Below are positions 20,583-22,728 of a stretch of 22,728 nt of DNA, piece after piece. A program made the translations under genes and the position numbers. The notes below the pieces were generated by a model. The model searched no databases. It saw only the letters and a list, made by a program, of their open reading frames with translations, and was not told the DNA's origin. The stretch lies in assembly GCA_033851265.1 (NCBI GenBank), contig JAWWOW010000014.1, positions 1 to 22,728 on the forward strand, given 5' to 3'. Position 1 is the stretch's first letter; each line of letters begins with the position of its first letter. The DNA comes from JAWWOW01 sp033851265. GTDB taxonomy: Bacteria > Actinomycetota > Actinomycetes > JAWWOW01.

Positions 20583-22352
20583 TCAGGCGACCTTGAACCG
20601 CCCGCAGGACGCTTGCAGTTCACCCGCTAGCGCGTCGAGATGGGCGGCGGCCTCGGCGGCCCGGCGGGAGGCGTCGGTGTAGCTCCCGGAGACCTGGGTG
20701 ACCTGGCCCATGGCGGCGACGACCTGGTCGCTGGCGGCCCGCTGCTGGTCGGTGACCACGGAGATCTCCCGGGCGGCGGCCGTGGTGTCGTCAACCATGG
20801 CGGTGATGCGCTCGAGTGCCTCCACCACCCCGCGGGTGAGCTCGGCGCCGACCCTGACCTCGGCCGCACCGGCGAGGCTCGCGTCCCGCGTGCGCTCGGT
20901 CTCGAGCCGGATCTCCCCGACGATGTCCTCGACGCGGTGGGTCGCTTCCCGGGCCCGCTCTGCCAGCGTGCGGATCTCCCCGGCCACGATGCTGAAGCCG
21001 TGCCCTTTGTTGCCCGCTCGGGCGGCCTCGACGGCCGCGTTGAACGCCAGCATGTTCGTCTGCACGGCGATCTCGTCGATGACGCGCAGGATCCGCCCGA
21101 TCCGGTCCGCGCGCTCGTTCAGGGTCTCTGCGCGGTGGGCGATGGTGTCGACCTGGCCGGCGATGGAGTCCATCGCTTGGGCGGACGCGTCGACGGCGAT
21201 CTGGCCCGCGTCGGCGTACCGGAGCGTCGCGGCGGCGTATCGCGCAACTGATTGAGCTGTCTCGGCGATCTGGCTCGACGTAGCGGCGAGTTGCTCCACG
21301 GTGCTGGTGACTTCGGTGACCGACGCGGCCTGCTGCGTCGCGCCGACGGCGAGCTCCTCGGCGCTGCCATGCAGTCGGCTGGCGGCAACACCGAGGTCGT
21401 CACCACCGCTCTGGATCCCACGCACGAGCCGCCGTAGTGCGACGACAGTGTCAGAGAGAGCGACGGCGAGGATGGCGGCGGCCGGATGCCCGTCCGCTGG
21501 AACCGCAGGCACGACCGCGAGGTCACCGAGCGCCACCTCGTCGAGAACCTCTTGGAGTACGGCGAGGTCGCGTTCGAGGGACTCGCGTTCGGCCTTGGCG
21601 TCGGCGGCAGCACGGCGGGCGGCGGCGCCGACCGCGGAGCTCACGTAACCGACAGCGGGGAGCAAGGGCAGGACGACGACGAGGCGGCCGACGCTTTCAG
21701 CGTCGACGGTGTGGCTGACAAGCGAGGCCACGTAGACCCCGCACGACGCGAGCGCGCCGACCACGACACCGGCTTCGGCACTGACCGCGGTAGCGGTGAG
21801 GAGGACGAGCGGAAGGAAGACGAGCCAGAACGGGCCGGCGATGCCACCGGCCGAAGCGAGGAGGCCGGTGAGGCAACCGAGCTCGACGGCGAGCAACGCG
21901 ATGCTGATGACGGTGCGGTTGGCCGCGACGGCGGGATCGATCGTCGTACGAACGTGGCCGAGAGCCACACCGATGAGTGCGCCGGCGAACGCCCACGCGG
22001 CCATCGCCGGGACATGTACGGCGATCCCGATTGCGTCGTAACGCGCAATGACGATCGCGGCAGCGAGCACCAAGACCAGCAACGCGACGCTGGCCAGCTC
22101 GCCGACGATGGCCAGCCGGCGCGCTTGACGTCGATAGGTCTCGTCGTCGGCTATCTGAATGGGCGCGGAATGGGCCAGATCGGCGCTCTGCACAAGTTCG
22201 GGAACGTTCTGCGGCGGCGACGGAACCGCTAGGGCCAGTGTCGGAGCAGATGCGACGGCATGCGCTGCCCGCGGTCTCGGGACACGACGAAACAATGCGG
22301 CCGGCATGCTCCGGGGCAGCGGAATCCGAACGATGCGGAGATTGAGTGTCAC
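20583..22352 (-). CDS. Methyl-accepting chemotaxis protein with six-helix membrane sensor
   Basis: The 589-residue chemoreceptor has a disordered Pro/Ala-rich N-terminus (1-75). Six predicted membrane helices (about 80-103, 113-132, 146-165, 172-190, 194-212, 223-243) have only short loops, so there is no periplasmic ligand domain. A HAMP-like stretch at about 260-315 and the long signalling coiled coil follow. The kinase-contact tip at 428-463 reads IAVQTNMLAFNAAVEAARAG then GFSIVAGEIRTLA. It ends RFKVA with no CheR/CheB tether. GTG 22350-22352 follows GGAGGG; later starts would trim only the disordered tail. It precedes cheA by 20 bases and should control it through the CheW domain. The stimulus is unknown, perhaps membrane state or a lipophilic compound. 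Confidence 0.93.
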   Translation of the reverse strand: MTLNLRIVRIPLPRSMPAALFRRVPRPRAAHAVASAPTLALAVPSPPQNVPELVQSADLAHSAPIQIADDETYRRQARRLAIVGELASVALLVLVLAAAIVIARYDAIGIAVHVPAMAAWAFAGALIGVALGHVRTTIDPAVAANRTVISIALLAVELGCLTGLLASAGGIAGPFWLVFLPLVLLTATAVSAEAGVVVGALASCGVYVASLVSHTVDAESVGRLVVVLPLLPAVGYVSSAVGAAARRAAADAKAERESLERDLAVLQEVLDEVALGDLAVVPAVPADGHPAAAILAVALSDTVVALRRLVRGIQSGGDDLGVAASRLHGSAEELAVGATQQAASVTEVTSTVEQLAATSSQIAETAQSVARYAAATLRYADAGQIAVDASAQAMDSIAGQVDTIAHRAETLNERADRIGRILRVIDEIAVQTNMLAFNAAVEAARAGNKGHGFSIVAGEIRTLAERAREATHRVEDIVGEIRLETERTRDASLAGAAEVRVGAELTRGVVEALERITAMVDDTTAAAREISVVTDQQRAASDQVVAAMGQVTQVSGSYTDASRRAAEAAAHLDALAGELQASCGRFKVA

Positions 22353-22428
22353 AACCCGCCCTCCGCGCCGCCGACCGTTGCTGTGATCATCGGCGCGTTG
22401 GGCCGGTTACTTCACCGTGATTCGCCCG

Positions 22429-22450
22429 AAAAGAGCAGTGCTGGGTGCTC
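22429..22450 (-). terminator. Weak hairpin with T run between the two chemoreceptor genes
   Basis: Immediately after the upstream receptor's stop, GAGCA and TGCTC can pair around an eight-base loop, followed by TTTT on the minus strand. The five-pair stem is weak, so partial termination or attenuation is more likely than a full stop. Confidence 0.3.
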
Positions 22451-22728
22451 TCAGGCGACTTTGAACTGGGCGATGGAGGAGCGGAGCTCAGCGGCGAGGA
22501 CGTTGAGTTGGGCGGCTGCTGCGGCGGCTTGTTTGGACCCGACGGCGTACTGCCGGCTGACGTCAGAGACCTGGGTCATCGCCCCCACCACCTGATCGGA
22601 GGCGGAGCGCTGCTGCTGGGTCGCGATCGAGATCTCCTTCGCCGCGGTCGTGGTCTCATCGACCATCCCCGAGATCCGTTCCAACGCCTCAACCACCCCC
22701 CGGGCCAGCTCGGTCCCGGTCCGGACCT
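22451..22728 (-). CDS. C-terminal end of a second methyl-accepting chemotaxis protein (partial, 5' end off the window)
   Basis: The last 92 residues of a chemoreceptor are visible, reading GVVEALERISGMVDETTTAA and ending IAQFKVA at TGA 22451-22453. They align without gaps to the end of the downstream receptor (EALERI-MVD-TT-AA-EIS, QQR-ASDQVV-AM-QV, FKVA). This is the descending arm of the signalling coiled coil. The kinase-contact tip and sensor part are beyond the window. The gap to the next receptor's start is 98 bases and both lie on one strand, so the two may be co-transcribed. They share the same C-terminus but have diverged, which points to an older tandem duplication. Confidence 0.92.
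   Translation of the reverse strand, partial: VRTGTELARGVVEALERISGMVDETTTAAKEISIATQQQRSASDQVVGAMTQVSDVSRQYAVGSKQAAAAAAQLNVLAAELRSSIAQFKVA

Noticed and set aside
22353..22450. Possible riboswitch in the 98-base gap between the chemoreceptor genes
   Set aside because: I find no conserved riboswitch core; only the weak five-pair hairpin is visible.
1..22728. tRNA, rRNA, CRISPR arrays, insertion sequences and phage genes
   Set aside because: I looked in all gaps and saw none. The gaps are too short for most of these, and there is no repeat-spacer pattern or transposase.

Overview
The window is a gene-dense, high-GC stretch of an actinobacterial (Actinomycetota) chromosome. No intergenic gap exceeds about 100 bases. 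The diagnosis rests on the gene set and order: glgC/glgM-type glgA, a DUF3117 mini-protein, tag, a DivIVA-domain membrane protein, folP2, LOG proteins, dapE and dapD lie together, much as I recall for Mycobacterium tuberculosis Rv1201c-Rv1213. A second syntenic pair, 7Fe ferredoxin plus dapC, recalls Rv1177-Rv1178. I cannot name the genus.

Left block (1-7.3 kb). The window opens on the tail of a 13E12/DUF222-type HNH endonuclease. It continues with divergent glgC and glgA (ADP-glucose and glycogen/maltose-1-phosphate synthesis), leucyl aminopeptidase pepA, the 55-residue DUF3117 protein with a strong terminator, a PaaG-like crotonase, the tag-DivIVA pair and folP2. The glucosyl-3-phosphoglycerate synthase gene (gpgS) that sits here in mycobacteria is absent.

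Middle block (7.3-17.4 kb). A tightly packed minus-strand operon runs dapD-dapE-LOG-LOG. Next come a winged-helix SAM methyltransferase, a divergent phosphotransferase-methyltransferase pair with an ATGA overlap, the fdxA-dapC pair, a GNAT acetyltransferase and a cysteinyl-tRNA synthetase with a KMAKS signature. dapC, dapD and dapE supply three steps of the succinylase route to diaminopimelate and lysine. The DapD is of the E. coli type rather than the usual actinobacterial type. dapC has no ATG, GTG or TTG at a sensible place and seems to start with CTG in a CTGA overlap with the ferredoxin stop.

Right block (17.4-22.7 kb, minus strand). This is a compact chemosensory operon: two tandem chemoreceptors (the upstream one cut by the window edge), a hybrid CheA kinase (Hpt, dimerization, ATPase, CheW and receiver domains in one chain) and a receiver-GAF response regulator. 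No separate cheW, cheY, cheB, cheR or flagellar gene is in view. This cluster is the least conventional system here and probably controls something other than classical swimming.

Several genes start 6-9 bases after a TAnnnT hexamer (glgC, glgA, dapD, the first LOG gene, cysS), the pattern expected for leaderless transcripts in actinobacteria. The glgC and glgA hexamers overlap each other inside a 24-base gap.
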